Origin: Pseudomonadota bacterium
Lineage (GTDB): Bacteria > Pseudomonadota > Alphaproteobacteria > Rhizobiales > Rhizobiaceae
Assembly (NCBI GenBank): GCA_023444445.1
Contig: JAEXMK010000162.1
Span: 1-14,998, forward strand
Direction: 5' to 3'
DNA: 14,998 nt
In this document: positions 7,129 through 14,998 of the stretch, one piece after another
Layout of the letters: each line of letters starts with the position of its first letter
Position numbering within the stretch: position 1 is the first letter of the stretch
Translations under genes and position numbers: made by a program
The notes under the pieces: model-generated
Seen by the model: only the letters and a program-made list of their open reading frames with translations
Told to the model about the DNA's origin: nothing
The model's database searches: none

Positions 7129-7587
7129 ATGTCCATCGAATCGGTCAGAGCATTTTTCACCGAGAAGTCGCCCGAAGTAACCGTGATTGAAACGGAAGCA
7201 AGTTCGGCAACGGTCGCTTTGGCCGCTGAAGCGCATGGTGTCGATCCCGACCAGATCGCCAAAACCATCTGCCTGAGGGCTGGCGATACGATTCTTCTCG
7301 TCGTTGCGGCCGGCACCAGACGCCTCGACAACCGAAAATTCCGCGATCAGTTTGGCGTAAAGCCGCGCATGCTCGGACCGGAAGAGGTGGTTGCGGTGAC
7401 TAGCCATCCCATTGGCGGCGTGTGTCCTTTCGGCCTCCCTTCGGTCCTGCCGGTGTTTTGCGACATATCGCTGAAAAACCATCAAGAGGTGGTTCCGGCA
7501 GCCGGCGCCATCAATGCGGCAGTCAAGATTTCGCCTGATGTGATGGCTGAATTGACGGGGGCGGAATGGGTCGACGTCTGTCAATGA
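7129..7587 (+). CDS. YbaK/ProX-type aminoacyl-tRNA deacylase
   Basis: The 152-residue product belongs to the YbaK/ProXp domain family, which hydrolyses mischarged aminoacyl-tRNAs (for instance Cys-tRNA-Pro or Ala-tRNA-Pro) in trans as a translation quality-control step in the cytoplasm. The whole protein is one such domain. Visible features are the conserved lysine K45 in IAKTICLR and the glycine-rich GGVCPFG at 96-102, which lines the substrate pocket in family structures. The exact amino acid removed cannot be told. The start at 7129 has no ribosome site but sits where its promoter should begin transcription. It stands alone, 145 nt before the penicillin-binding protein gene and divergent from the αr14 sRNA. 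Confidence 0.88.
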   Translation: MSIESVRAFFTEKSPEVTVIETEASSATVALAAEAHGVDPDQIAKTICLRAGDTILLVVAAGTRRLDNRKFRDQFGVKPRMLGPEEVVAVTSHPIGGVCPFGLPSVLPVFCDISLKNHQEVVPAAGAINAAVKISPDVMAELTGAEWVDVCQ

Positions 7588-7610
7588 CGCGGATTTGATC
7601 CGGTCAGGAC

Positions 7611-7625
7611 TTAACGCCGCCTTAA
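7611..7625. promoter_or_regulatory. CtrA-like box upstream of the class A PBP gene
   Basis: TTAA at 7611-7614, a 7-nt spacer and TTAA at 7622-7625 match the core of the CtrA consensus. It lies 108 bp before the PBP start codon in the intergenic region. Cell-cycle control of a wall synthase is plausible in a polar-growing alphaproteobacterium but is inferred. Confidence 0.4.
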
Positions 7626-7732
7626 ATCGCTGCATTTACACTCTTCATCCTGGATTAAGGATCGCGCAGGCATAGAGACCTGGACCCAAAGGGGGTGCGC
7701 GCGGTTTCGCGAATAGGAGCGATTTCGGCTGG

Positions 7733-10027
7733 ATGGCAGGCAAGGGTAAATCACGCGAACGGGTAGAACCTTCTTTCGGGGATTTCCACGATTCCGGTGA
7801 TGACCTGCGCCTTGACGCCAGCGAACGCATCAGCGGCACTGCAAAACAACAGGCCAAAAAACCCAAACCGGCATCCGGCCGTACCAAATCCCGAAAGAAC
7901 GAAAAGCGAAGCCGCAATACGGGCCGCGGCCTGACGGGCTTCATCCGCTCACTTTTTTACTGGTGCATCGTGCTCGGTATCTGGGGCGGTATCGGCGTTG
8001 CCGGACTTGTCCTTTATTATGGCGCGCGCATGCCGAGCGCCAGCAGCTGGTCCATTCCCGAACGGCCGCCGAATGTGAAAATCGTTTCGGTCAATGGCAG
8101 CGTGCTCGCCAATCGCGGCACCACCGGTGGCGAAGCGCTCGCGCTGGAAGACATGTCGCCTTATATTCCGCAGGCAGTCATGGCGATCGAGGATCGTCGG
8201 TTTTATTCACATTTCGGGGTCGATCCGCTTGGTCTCGGACGCGCCATCGTAACGAATCTGCTGACAGGACGGACCGTGCAGGGCGGCTCGACGCTAACGC
8301 AGCAGCTGGCGAAAAACCTGTTCCTCTCTCCGGACCGGACGCTGGAACGCAAGGTGCAGGAAGTGCTTCTGTCCTTCTGGCTGGAGCACAAATACACCAA
8401 GGACCAGATCCTCGCGATGTATCTCAATCGCGTCTATTTCGGCTCCAATGCCTATGGCGTCGAGGCGGCTTCCAGGCGCTACTTCAACAAATCCGCGCGC
8501 GACGTCAATCTGGGCGAAGCGGCGATGCTGGCCGGGCTTCTGAAAGCCCCCTCACGCCTTTCACCGGCGCGTGATCCAAAGGCGGCGGAAGAGCGGGCGC
8601 AGGTGGTGCTGCAATCCATGCGCGATGTCGGCTTCATCACCGATGACGAAATCAAGACCGCCATGTCGCAGCCGCCGACCAAGGCGAAACGGTTCTGGTC
8701 CGGCGCTGAACATTACGCTGCCGATATGGTGCTGGAGGAAGTCCGTGGCCTGGTTGGTGAGGTCAAGCAGGACATCGTGGTCGATACGACCATCGACCCC
8801 AATCTTGAGCGCGACGCCGAGAAGGCGCTGACCCACGTGCTCCAGGGTGACGGCAAGAAGCAGGGCGCCTCGCAGGCGGCGCTGGTTTCCATCGATGGTA
8901 CGGGTGCGATCCGCGCCGTCGTCGGTGGAGCGGATTATGCGGAAAGCCAGTTCAACCGCGCCGTGAAGGCAAAACGGCAACCCGGCTCGGCCTTCAAGCC
9001 CTTCGTCTACGTCGCCGCCCTCGAATCGGGGCTTACCCCCTATACGATCCGCAATGACGCACCGGTGCGCATCGGCAACTGGACACCGGAAAATTACGAG
9101 AAGAAGTATCGCGGCGAAGTCACGCTCGCCACTGCGCTTGCCAATTCGCTGAACACCATCGCCGCGCAGCTGGTGATGGAGGTTGGCCCGGAACGGGTGA
9201 CGCAGGTGGCCCATCGCATGGGCATCGAATCGGAGTTGCAGAACAACGCCTCGATTGCGCTAGGCACCTCGGAAGTGTCGCTGATGGAGCTGACCGCCTC
9301 CTATGCTCCCTTCATGAATGGTGGCTACAAGGCGACGCCACATATCGTCAAACGCATCACCGATGCCGACGGCAAAGTGCTTTACGAAAACAAATACGAC
9401 AATCCGCCGCGTGTGCTGAGCGAAGAGATCGCCGCCACCATGAACGGCATGTTGTCCCGCGTCATCACGGAAGGCACCGGCAAGGCTGCGCGGCTGCAAG
9501 GCTGGCAGGCGGCGGGGAAATCCGGCACGACCCAGTCCTTCCGCGATGCACTTTTTGTCGGCTACACAAGCAACCTCACCACGGGCGTCTGGTTCGGCAA
9601 TGACGACGGCACCTCGATGAAAAAGGTCACCGGTGGCGGACTGCCGGCACGTGCATGGAAGGACTTCATGACCGCTGTCCATTCCGGGCTGTCGCCTTCG
9701 CCACTTTTCGGCCTCGGCGCAGGTGGTGTACCGCCGCTCGGGGACATGCAGCAGCCGGCACCGGAAGCTGCGCCCTCATCCATCGGCGAGATCATTTCCA
9801 ACGCGCTGGGTGGCGGAACCACCGACACCCGGTCCTATCCCACTGCACCGGCTTCACCTAACCAGCCGGGCATGGCCATGCCGCCCGCACATATTCCTTC
9901 CCGCGACATCGAACCCGGCTATCAGGCTGATAACGGACCTGTGCCGCCCGCCGATATAGGCGGTCAGGCCCCTGCACAATCGGGGCCGAAGCAGACGACG
10001 CTATTTGACATTCTGATGGGAAATTGA
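7733..10027 (+). CDS. Class A penicillin-binding protein (glycosyltransferase/transpeptidase)
   Basis: This bifunctional enzyme polymerises lipid II into glycan strands and cross-links their peptides in the periplasm. The 764 residues comprise a basic cytoplasmic tail (1-70), one membrane anchor (about 71-97), a GT51 glycosyltransferase (about 130-310) with catalytic Glu153 in AIEDRRFYSHFG and the QGGSTLTQQ motif at 183-191, and a transpeptidase with S419-AF-K422 (active-site serine), S472-L-N474 and K596-SGT. From about 655 the tail is rich in Pro, Gly and Ala, is probably disordered, and ends TTLFDILMGN. The domain order fits the PBP1 group; I recall an Agrobacterium class A PBP gene beside an ExoY-like gene, as here. 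AGGAG lies 13 nt before the ATG, a longer gap than usual. A CtrA-like box sits upstream. Confidence 0.95.
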   Translation: MAGKGKSRERVEPSFGDFHDSGDDLRLDASERISGTAKQQAKKPKPASGRTKSRKNEKRSRNTGRGLTGFIRSLFYWCIVLGIWGGIGVAGLVLYYGARMPSASSWSIPERPPNVKIVSVNGSVLANRGTTGGEALALEDMSPYIPQAVMAIEDRRFYSHFGVDPLGLGRAIVTNLLTGRTVQGGSTLTQQLAKNLFLSPDRTLERKVQEVLLSFWLEHKYTKDQILAMYLNRVYFGSNAYGVEAASRRYFNKSARDVNLGEAAMLAGLLKAPSRLSPARDPKAAEERAQVVLQSMRDVGFITDDEIKTAMSQPPTKAKRFWSGAEHYAADMVLEEVRGLVGEVKQDIVVDTTIDPNLERDAEKALTHVLQGDGKKQGASQAALVSIDGTGAIRAVVGGADYAESQFNRAVKAKRQPGSAFKPFVYVAALESGLTPYTIRNDAPVRIGNWTPENYEKKYRGEVTLATALANSLNTIAAQLVMEVGPERVTQVAHRMGIESELQNNASIALGTSEVSLMELTASYAPFMNGGYKATPHIVKRITDADGKVLYENKYDNPPRVLSEEIAATMNGMLSRVITEGTGKAARLQGWQAAGKSGTTQSFRDALFVGYTSNLTTGVWFGNDDGTSMKKVTGGGLPARAWKDFMTAVHSGLSPSPLFGLGAGGVPPLGDMQQPAPEAAPSSIGEIISNALGGGTTDTRSYPTAPASPNQPGMAMPPAHIPSRDIEPGYQADNGPVPPADIGGQAPAQSGPKQTTLFDILMGN

Positions 10028-10315
10028 GCGGCGTCGGATAATGAGCCGGCAGGTCTCATGACGAATGACGGGATGGCAGCGGCTCGCTCGCCTTCCCGCA
10101 AAAACCTTCATTTCCGAAGAGTTCGCCTTCGCATCCGCAGCCATGAGCGGAGACGGCGCAGCGGCGCAACATATGCGTGCGCGCCAATTAACCCTAGATT
10201 GCCATTTGCGCGACGACGGCTACATTTTCGGGTGACTTTTTAGGGTAAATGAATTATTAATCGTTCATATAAATTAATTTTCTTGTTTCATAATAACTTT
10301 TCAGGGTTCCATATT
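10028..10315 (+). other. Intergenic region with AT-rich leader before the sugar transferase
   Basis: The first two thirds are ordinary GC-rich sequence with no gene I can support. From about 10232 to 10315 the sequence becomes very AT-rich, with ATTAAT repeated at 10256-10261 and 10273-10278 around a 11-nt spacer. It probably holds the promoter of the downstream gene, but I find no clear -35/-10 pair with correct spacing. The two ATTAAT elements could be a regulator site. Confidence 0.4.
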
Positions 10316-11041
10316 ATGCTGGGTACTAAAGGCTCATCGCATGCCGTTTTTTACGGCGCTCCCTATCCTGCCGCCCCGTTTGAAACGGCGGAATTGCGAT
10401 CTCCCGCCTCCGATAAGAAACCATCGTCATTGTTGCGCAGCCAGTTTGCGCTCAAAAGAACCATCGACATCGCAGGGGCGTCCATTGCCCTTGTTGCACT
10501 TGCCCCCGTTCTGGCCACCGTCGCATTGCTGGTAAAGCTGGACAGCAAGGGTCCGGTCCTGTTCTCGCAGGTGCGCTGGGGCATGAATGGAAGAAAAATC
10601 CGCGTCTATAAATTTCGCTCGATGCGGTCGGAACTCGGTGACGTCACCGGGGTGGCGCAAACGGTGAAGAACGATCCGCGGATAACCCGTATCGGCGCCA
10701 TTCTGCGCCGCACGAATATCGACGAACTACCGCAGCTGATCAATGTCCTGAAGGGCGATATGTCGCTGGTGGGGCCACGCTGCCACGCCATCGGCATGCT
10801 GGCGGCCGGCCGTCTTTATGAGGAGCTGGTTCCTCATTATCACATGCGGCACCGGATGCGACCCGGCATTACCGGCCTTGCCCAGATGCGGGGACTACGC
10901 GGCCCAACGGATCGCAGCGACAAGGCGCGGGCCCGGATCGTCTCCGATCTTTATTACGTCGACAATTTTTCGGTCTGGCTGGATATCAAGATCATGGTCG
11001 GAACGGTGATTTCCGAATTGCGCGGCGGCAAGGGCTTCTGA
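10316..11041 (+). CDS. ExoY-like polyprenyl-phosphate sugar-1-phosphate transferase
   Basis: The product starts exopolysaccharide synthesis by moving a sugar phosphate from a UDP-sugar to undecaprenyl phosphate on the inner face of the cytoplasmic membrane. The 241 residues form the short, single-domain ExoY type: a variable N-terminus (1-45), KRTID at 47-51, a membrane segment at about 52-74, then the conserved LFSQVR, KFRSM at 99-103, DELPQ at 136-140, DMSLVGPR at 148-155 and RPGITGLAQ at 182-190. The start at 10316 follows CAGGG by about 9 nt; a TTG at 10283 is less likely. It has no polysaccharide cluster around it, so it is an orphan initiator. I recall an Agrobacterium protein of this type next to a PBP gene that partly substitutes for UppE in adhesin (UPP) production; this one may be its homologue. 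Confidence 0.92.
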   Translation: MLGTKGSSHAVFYGAPYPAAPFETAELRSPASDKKPSSLLRSQFALKRTIDIAGASIALVALAPVLATVALLVKLDSKGPVLFSQVRWGMNGRKIRVYKFRSMRSELGDVTGVAQTVKNDPRITRIGAILRRTNIDELPQLINVLKGDMSLVGPRCHAIGMLAAGRLYEELVPHYHMRHRMRPGITGLAQMRGLRGPTDRSDKARARIVSDLYYVDNFSVWLDIKIMVGTVISELRGGKGF

Positions 11042-11083
11042 TCCTTCAGGCGCAATTGCCGCCTCTGCAACCCGCACAAAAAT

Positions 11084-11111
11084 AAAAGCCCGGCAGCGAT
11101 GCCGGGCTTTT
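11084..11111. terminator. Bidirectional terminator between sugar transferase and cycM
   Basis: A perfect 12-bp stem (11084-11095 with 11100-11111) with a 4-nt loop has T-rich tails in both directions. It sits between two convergent genes and should end both transcripts. Confidence 0.9.
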
Positions 11112-11129
11112 ATCATGAAACCATCATCA

Positions 11130-11705
11130 TCAGTTCATCGGCGCGGGAGCCGCATTCGGATCCGGAAGCGGCGCCGGATTTGCCGAGAGTGTCCGCAGAT
11201 AGGCGATGAGATCGGCCCTCTCGGTCTCTTTCTTCACACCCGCAAAGCCCATGGCCGTGCCGGGAACGTGCTTCTTGGGAGCTTCGAGGAAGTAGTTGAG
11301 ATGATCGTAATCCCAATGGACGGTAGCGCCCTTGGAGAAATCCTTCATTCCAGCGGAATAGCTGAAACCTTCGTGGCTGGCGATCGGCCGGTTGACGACA
11401 TCGAAGAGATTGGGGCCGACCTTGTTTGCACCACCACTCTCTCCGGTATGACAGCTCGTACACTTCTTGAAGACTGTCTCGCCCTTGGCAGCATCGGCGC
11501 TCGCCAGCAATTTTGCGATTGGCGTCGCGGCTGCAGCGGCTTCTCCGCCACCTGCCTCGCCACCGCTTTCCGCGGCAGCAATGGCAAAGCCTTCCTTCTC
11601 GGGCGCAGGCGCATGGAAAATGCCCTCAGAGGCAATCGACACCGACATCAGGACGAAAACCGTGCCCAGCAACGCCCCAACGCCCATATTAACATAAGAA
11701 TTCAT
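11130..11705 (-). CDS. cycM: Membrane-anchored c-type cytochrome (CycM type)
   Basis: This is a class I cytochrome c fixed to the cytoplasmic membrane by an uncleaved N-terminal helix, carrying electrons in the periplasm, typically from the bc1 complex to an aa3-type terminal oxidase. In 191 residues there is a membrane anchor at about 7-25, an Ala/Gly-rich linker at 40-62, the heme site C82-TS-C85-H86 and the axial methionine M152 in [10 protein letters not shown]. The C-terminus is a short Pro/Ala tail. These features and the length match rhizobial CycM. The start at 11705 has GGGAG about 8 nt upstream. The gene is divergent from kdsB across 150 bp and converges on the sugar transferase gene. 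Confidence 0.93.
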   Translation of the reverse strand: MNSYVNMGVGALLGTVFVLMSVSIASEGIFHAPAPEKEGFAIAAAESGGEAGGGEAAAAATPIAKLLASADAAKGETVFKKCTSCHTGESGGANKVGPNLFDVVNRPIASHEGFSYSAGMKDFSKGATVHWDYDHLNYFLEAPKKHVPGTAMGFAGVKKETERADLIAYLRTLSANPAPLPDPNAAPAPMN

Positions 11706-11855
11706 CTATATGCGCTCCCTCGCATCCGCTCCATATAACCGGGCATCTTGAAATTGCTCGAAAGCTATGGCTTTTGCACAGCCTGCGCAACTTGAATAAT
11801 GTTCCCCACTCCGTGACGTTTTGACACTTTTCGGGCGGGATTTGAAGGGTGTCGG

Positions 11856-12611
11856 ATGAAGAATCGGGAATTCGAGAAAGCTGTCGTGCTCATACCGGCG
11901 CGAATGGCATCCACGCGCCTGCCCGGCAAGCCGCTCGCCGACATCGGCGGCAAGCCGATGATCGTGCAAGTGGCGTTGCGTGCGCGTGAAGCAGGGGCAG
12001 AAAGAATCGTCGTTGCGGTCGATGACGAACAGGTATTTTCCGCCGTTCAGAATGCCGGTTTTGACGTGATGATGACGCGCGACGACCACCAATCGGGATC
12101 GGACCGCATTTTCGAAGCGCTGCAAAAGGCCGATCCCTATGGCAAGGCGGAATATGTCATCAATGTCCAGGGCGACCTCCCAACCATAGAGGCAGAAACC
12201 ATTCGCGCTTCGCTGCGCCCGCTTGAAAATGCCGCCGTCGATATTGCCACGCTGACCGTGGAAATCACAGACGAGGAAGAAAAAACCAATCCGAACGTGG
12301 TGAAGGTGGTGGGCAGCCCGCTTTCCGACACCCGTCTGCGCGCACTCTATTTCACGCGCACCACCGCCCCTCACGGCGATGGCCCGCTCTATCACCACAT
12401 TGGACTTTATACCTATCGCCGCGCAGCGCTCGAGACATTCGTGAGCCTTCCGCCCTCTCCGCTGGAAAAGCGCGAACGGCTGGAACAGCTGCGTGCGCTG
12501 GAAGCGGGCATGCGCATCGATGCGGAAATCGTCCGCTCGGTACCGCTCGGCGTCGATACGCCGCACGATCTGGAAAAAGCCCGCAAAATTCTTGCAAGCA
12601 GAACCCTCTGA
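11856..12611 (+). CDS. kdsB: 3-deoxy-manno-octulosonate cytidylyltransferase (CMP-Kdo synthetase)
   Basis: KdsB joins Kdo to CMP from CTP, making the activated sugar needed for the LPS inner core; it acts in the cytoplasm. The 251 residues match the family length. Motifs are IPAR and STRLPGKPL in 13-27 (CTP binding), HQSGSDR at 78-84, VQGD at 104-107 (metal-binding Asp), HIGLYTYRR at 181-189 and [10 protein letters not shown] at 204-213. The start at 11856 has AAGGG 6 nt upstream. A CTTGAA at 11791 with a weak -10 17 nt later could be its promoter. The gene is followed after 11 nt by pheA, so the two are probably co-transcribed although their pathways are unrelated. Confidence 0.97.
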   Translation: MKNREFEKAVVLIPARMASTRLPGKPLADIGGKPMIVQVALRAREAGAERIVVAVDDEQVFSAVQNAGFDVMMTRDDHQSGSDRIFEALQKADPYGKAEYVINVQGDLPTIEAETIRASLRPLENAAVDIATLTVEITDEEEKTNPNVVKVVGSPLSDTRLRALYFTRTTAPHGDGPLYHHIGLYTYRRAALETFVSLPPSPLEKRERLEQLRALEAGMRIDAEIVRSVPLGVDTPHDLEKARKILASRTL

Positions 12612-12622
12612 CGGATAGTCCC

Positions 12623-13486
12623 ATGACCTTGAGCACAAATCGTATTGCCTTCCAGGGCGAATTCGGCGCGAATTCCGACATGGCCTGCCGAGACATGTTT
12701 CCGGATATGGAGCCCCTGCCATGCCCAACATTCGAGGATGCATTCAACGCTATCGAGAGCGGCGAAGCCGACCTCGGCATGATCCCGATTGAAAACACGC
12801 TGGCCGGCCGGGTAGCGGATATTCACCATCTGCTGCCCGAATCTCGCCTGCACATCATCGGCGAATATTTTATGCCGATTCGCTTCCAGCTGATGGTGAT
12901 GCCGGGCGTTACGAAGGACGAAATCCGCACCGTGCACAGCCATATTCATGCGCTTGGACAGTGCCGCAAGATCATTCGCTCCAACGGCTGGAAGCCGGTG
13001 ATCGCCGGCGATACGGCGGGCTCCGCACGGCTGGTTTCAGAAAAGGGTGACCGCAGCATGGCGGCTCTTGCGCCGCGTCTTGCGGCCAGTCTCTACGGTC
13101 TCGAGATTCTGGCTGAAAATGTCGAGGATTCGGAAAACAACGTCACGCGATTCGTGGTACTGTCCCGCGATGAAAACTGGGCGAAGCGCCAGTCGAGCGA
13201 CGAAATCGTCGTCACGACTTTTGTTTTCAATGTTCGCAACATTCCGGCCGCGCTCTACAAGGCGATGGGCGGTTTTGCCACCAACGGCATCAACATGACA
13301 AAGCTCGAAAGCTACCAGCTCGGCGGCAAATTCGTGGCGACGCAGTTTTATGCCGATATTGAAGGCCACCCCGACGACGAGCCGGTGCGGCATGCGCTGG
13401 ACGAGTTGCGCTTTTTCTCGGAAAAAGTCCGCATTCTCGGTGTCTACAAGGGCCATGCGATGCGCGGCAAGCTCAATCAGAGCTGA
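12623..13486 (+). CDS. pheA: Prephenate dehydratase
   Basis: The enzyme decarboxylates and dehydrates prephenate to phenylpyruvate, the penultimate step of phenylalanine synthesis. The 287-residue protein is the monofunctional type, without a chorismate mutase domain. The catalytic part (about 6-182) contains IPIENTLAGRV at 54-64 and the TRF motif T175-R176-F177 needed for activity. An ACT domain (about 196-280), which binds phenylalanine for feedback inhibition, follows. Its usual ESRP motif reads ESYQ at 229-232, a variant I believe is common in alphaproteobacteria. The start at 12623 has only a weak GGAT upstream, which fits translation coupled to kdsB. Its 3' end lies 15 bp from the convergent nudC stop. 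Confidence 0.96.
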   Translation: MTLSTNRIAFQGEFGANSDMACRDMFPDMEPLPCPTFEDAFNAIESGEADLGMIPIENTLAGRVADIHHLLPESRLHIIGEYFMPIRFQLMVMPGVTKDEIRTVHSHIHALGQCRKIIRSNGWKPVIAGDTAGSARLVSEKGDRSMAALAPRLAASLYGLEILAENVEDSENNVTRFVVLSRDENWAKRQSSDEIVVTTFVFNVRNIPAALYKAMGGFATNGINMTKLESYQLGGKFVATQFYADIEGHPDDEPVRHALDELRFFSEKVRILGVYKGHAMRGKLNQS

Positions 13487-13501
13487 GCCTGCCGCAGGGC
13501 T

Positions 13502-14464
13502 TCATTTTGGCCATTCCACCCAGTCGCGCATCAGGCGATGCGCGATGGCGCCGCCGGGCGGGGCGGAAAAACCTTCCCCTGTTGCCGCCTCCAGCATTTT
13601 TGCGACTTCCGCCCGCGTGAACCAGCGGCAATCCTCTAGTTCGATCTCGTCACGCGCAATCTCAAAAGAGAGCGCCTCGGCATAACAGCCAATCATCAGC
13701 GTATGCGGCATCGGCCAGGGCTGGGAGGCGTGGTAGCGAACGCGGCCGATTTCGACGCCGGATTCCTCATGCGTTTCCCGGCGGACAGCCTGCTCGATCG
13801 TCTCACCCGGCTCAACGAAACCGGCAAGGCAGGAATACATTCCCGGCGCAAAATGTGCGCCGCGACCCAGCAGGCAAAGATCGCGCTCGATGTCGATCGT
13901 CATCATGATGACGACGGGATCGGTGCGTGGAAAAATAGTGTGGTTGCAGGCGGCGCAGATGCGCTTGTAGCCGCCGATCCGCAACTCCATGGTGCCGCCG
14001 CATCGTCCACAAAAGCGATTGTCGGCGTTCCAGTGCGTGAGGCTGACGGCCTGGGCGACCTCGCTGAGCAACTCCTCATCGAGCAGATGATCGCGATAAA
14101 GCGTGCGGGCATCGGCCAGCTTGTAGTGGCTCGCCAGCTGATCCTCGGCGATGGCAACCGGCACCGCGATCCTCGGCTCCCCGGTTTCGCGATATCCGAG
14201 TAGAACGGCATTGTCGAAATCCGGCTGCAACTCGGCCAGTTCATAGGCGGAAAACAGGGGATCGATGACCTGCTCATCATGTTTCAGGACAAGCCGATTG
14301 CCCGAGAATGCAAAAATATGAGTACCATCGATTTTGAGCGCATCGGCCACGCACTCTTCCGTCCGCTTTTCAGCGAAACGGTCGAGAGCGTTTTTGGAGA
14401 AGGCCGTCAGCAGGCTTGCTTCGGGATGGGGGGCAGTGGTTTCAAAAATTTTCATGGAAATCAT
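13502..14464 (-). CDS. nudC: NADH pyrophosphatase / NAD-cap RNA hydrolase
   Basis: NudC is a Nudix hydrolase that splits NAD(H) into NMN(H) and AMP and, in well-studied members, removes NAD caps from RNA. Counting from the ATG at 14464, the 320 residues hold an N-terminal domain (1-145), a zinc ribbon with C152, C155, C170 and C173, the full Nudix box G215-x5-E221-x7-REThEESGV, and the SQPWPMPH signature at 248-255 that marks the NADH-specific branch. The start at 14464 overlaps the stop of the HIT gene as TGATG, implying coupled translation; an ATG at 14455 is the alternative, and neither has a Shine-Dalgarno. It is convergent with pheA. Confidence 0.94.
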   Translation of the reverse strand: MISMKIFETTAPHPEASLLTAFSKNALDRFAEKRTEECVADALKIDGTHIFAFSGNRLVLKHDEQVIDPLFSAYELAELQPDFDNAVLLGYRETGEPRIAVPVAIAEDQLASHYKLADARTLYRDHLLDEELLSEVAQAVSLTHWNADNRFCGRCGGTMELRIGGYKRICAACNHTIFPRTDPVVIMMTIDIERDLCLLGRGAHFAPGMYSCLAGFVEPGETIEQAVRRETHEESGVEIGRVRYHASQPWPMPHTLMIGCYAEALSFEIARDEIELEDCRWFTRAEVAKMLEAATGEGFSAPPGGAIAHRLMRDWVEWPK

Positions 14465-14892
14465 CAGAGCGCGCCGGAGATCTTTTTCATCAAATTTTCC
14501 TTCTCGCCCGCCGCGTAAGGCACCGCCGTTCCGTGACCCCAAATAGGACCGGGCCAGCAGGTGTCGCCTTCATTGCGGGCGATAATGTGGACATGCAGCT
14601 GCCGGACGATATTGCCCAAAGCACCGACATTAATCTTGGTGGCTCCGGTGATTTCCTTCAAGGCGGATGCGACAAGATTGGTCTCGAATGTCAGCATGGC
14701 CTGATCGAGCGGAGTGAGATCGAACAATTCGCTGACGCCGTCCCGCTGCGGCACCAGCACCAGCCAGGGCCAGCGACTGTCGTTTTGCAAGCGCAGCTCG
14801 CAAAGACCCAAACGTGTCACAAGCACGCTGTCGCGCGCCAGTCTTTCGTCCAGCTGGAATGTCTCCAAGGCGTCCTCCATGTTTGTTTTCAT
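14464..14892 (-). CDS. HIT-domain nucleotide hydrolase/transferase
   Basis: HIT proteins hydrolyse or transfer nucleotidyl groups from substrates such as dinucleoside polyphosphates or AMP conjugates. The 142-residue product has the family core, with DSRWPWLVLVP at 38-48, TKINVGALGN at 85-94 and QLHVHIIAR at 98-106. H100 and H102 fit the first two histidines of H-x-H-x-H, the second being the nucleophile in the family, but the third position is isoleucine. A conserved-looking WPGPIWGHG follows at 113-121. Start choice is uncertain: ATGs at 14892 and 14880 both lack a ribosome site, and the frame stays open to a TTG at 14988. It overlaps nudC by 1 nt, so the two likely form an operon for nucleotide turnover. 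Confidence 0.87.
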   Translation of the reverse strand: MKTNMEDALETFQLDERLARDSVLVTRLGLCELRLQNDSRWPWLVLVPQRDGVSELFDLTPLDQAMLTFETNLVASALKEITGATKINVGALGNIVRQLHVHIIARNEGDTCWPGPIWGHGTAVPYAAGEKENLMKKISGAL

Positions 14893-14998
14893 TGTGATAG
14901 CAGTTTTTTGAAGGCTTGGCTTGCATTTGCTGTCGATATTGCCGATATGTGGCCCCGGGAGGTTGGTGGTGGACGAGCCACTCGCCAACCGGGTCAGG

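Noticed and set aside
11706..12743. 345-codon minus-strand frame opposite kdsB and pheA
   Set aside because: It is a shadow of two well-recognised genes and spans the promoter region of cycM.

Overview
The window looks like the circular chromosome of an Agrobacterium or close Rhizobiaceae relative. It has GC-rich alphaproteobacterial codon use, a PolA and a cycM-type cytochrome of the rhizobial kind, an αr14-type sRNA with three CCUCCUCCC loops, and promoters of the CTTGAC-N17-CTATAT type. This assignment rests on sequence recognition alone, without any database search. I see no tRNA, rRNA, insertion sequence, phage, CRISPR array or toxin-antitoxin system. It is a core-genome region, and the unusual content lies mainly between the genes.

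Layout. Positions 1-267 hold little beyond a doubtful 72-codon ORF. A complete polA (minus strand, 268-3264) is divergent from a small, AT-richer membrane protein gene (3355-3735, plus). A chain of four hairpins ending in a terminator (about 3807-3954, plus) follows and is a probable trans-acting sRNA of the αr7 type. Next come a MarR-family regulator (4040-4486) with a perfect palindrome upstream, and an M20 metallopeptidase (4651-6042). The stretch 6043-6450 has no convincing protein gene but carries three minus-strand terminators, a good minus-strand promoter and a CtrA-like box, together outlining an undescribed transcript of about 215 nt. A cold-shock gene (6451-6660, minus) with a structured leader and strong promoter follows, and upstream of it on the same strand lies the αr14 sRNA (about 6886-7008).

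A YbaK-type deacylase (7129-7587) appears to be transcribed as a leaderless mRNA. A class A penicillin-binding protein (7733-10027) has a CtrA-like box upstream. An ExoY-like sugar-phosphate transferase (10316-11041) and a membrane-anchored cytochrome c (11130-11705, minus) converge on a shared bidirectional terminator. Divergent from the cytochrome gene, kdsB and pheA (11856-13486) form a likely operon. Converging on pheA is a second likely operon, a HIT-domain gene followed by nudC (14892 down to 13502), whose stop and start codons overlap.

How they fit together. Envelope and surface functions are concentrated at 7.7-12.6 kb: peptidoglycan synthesis (class A PBP), initiation of exopolysaccharide (ExoY-like) and Kdo activation for LPS (KdsB). 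The αr14 sRNA, which I recall as linked to cell-wall control in Agrobacterium, lies about 0.7 kb from the PBP gene. The other genes cover DNA repair (PolA), respiration (CycM), phenylalanine synthesis (PheA), nucleotide clean-up or NAD decapping (NudC, HIT) and translation quality control (YbaK).
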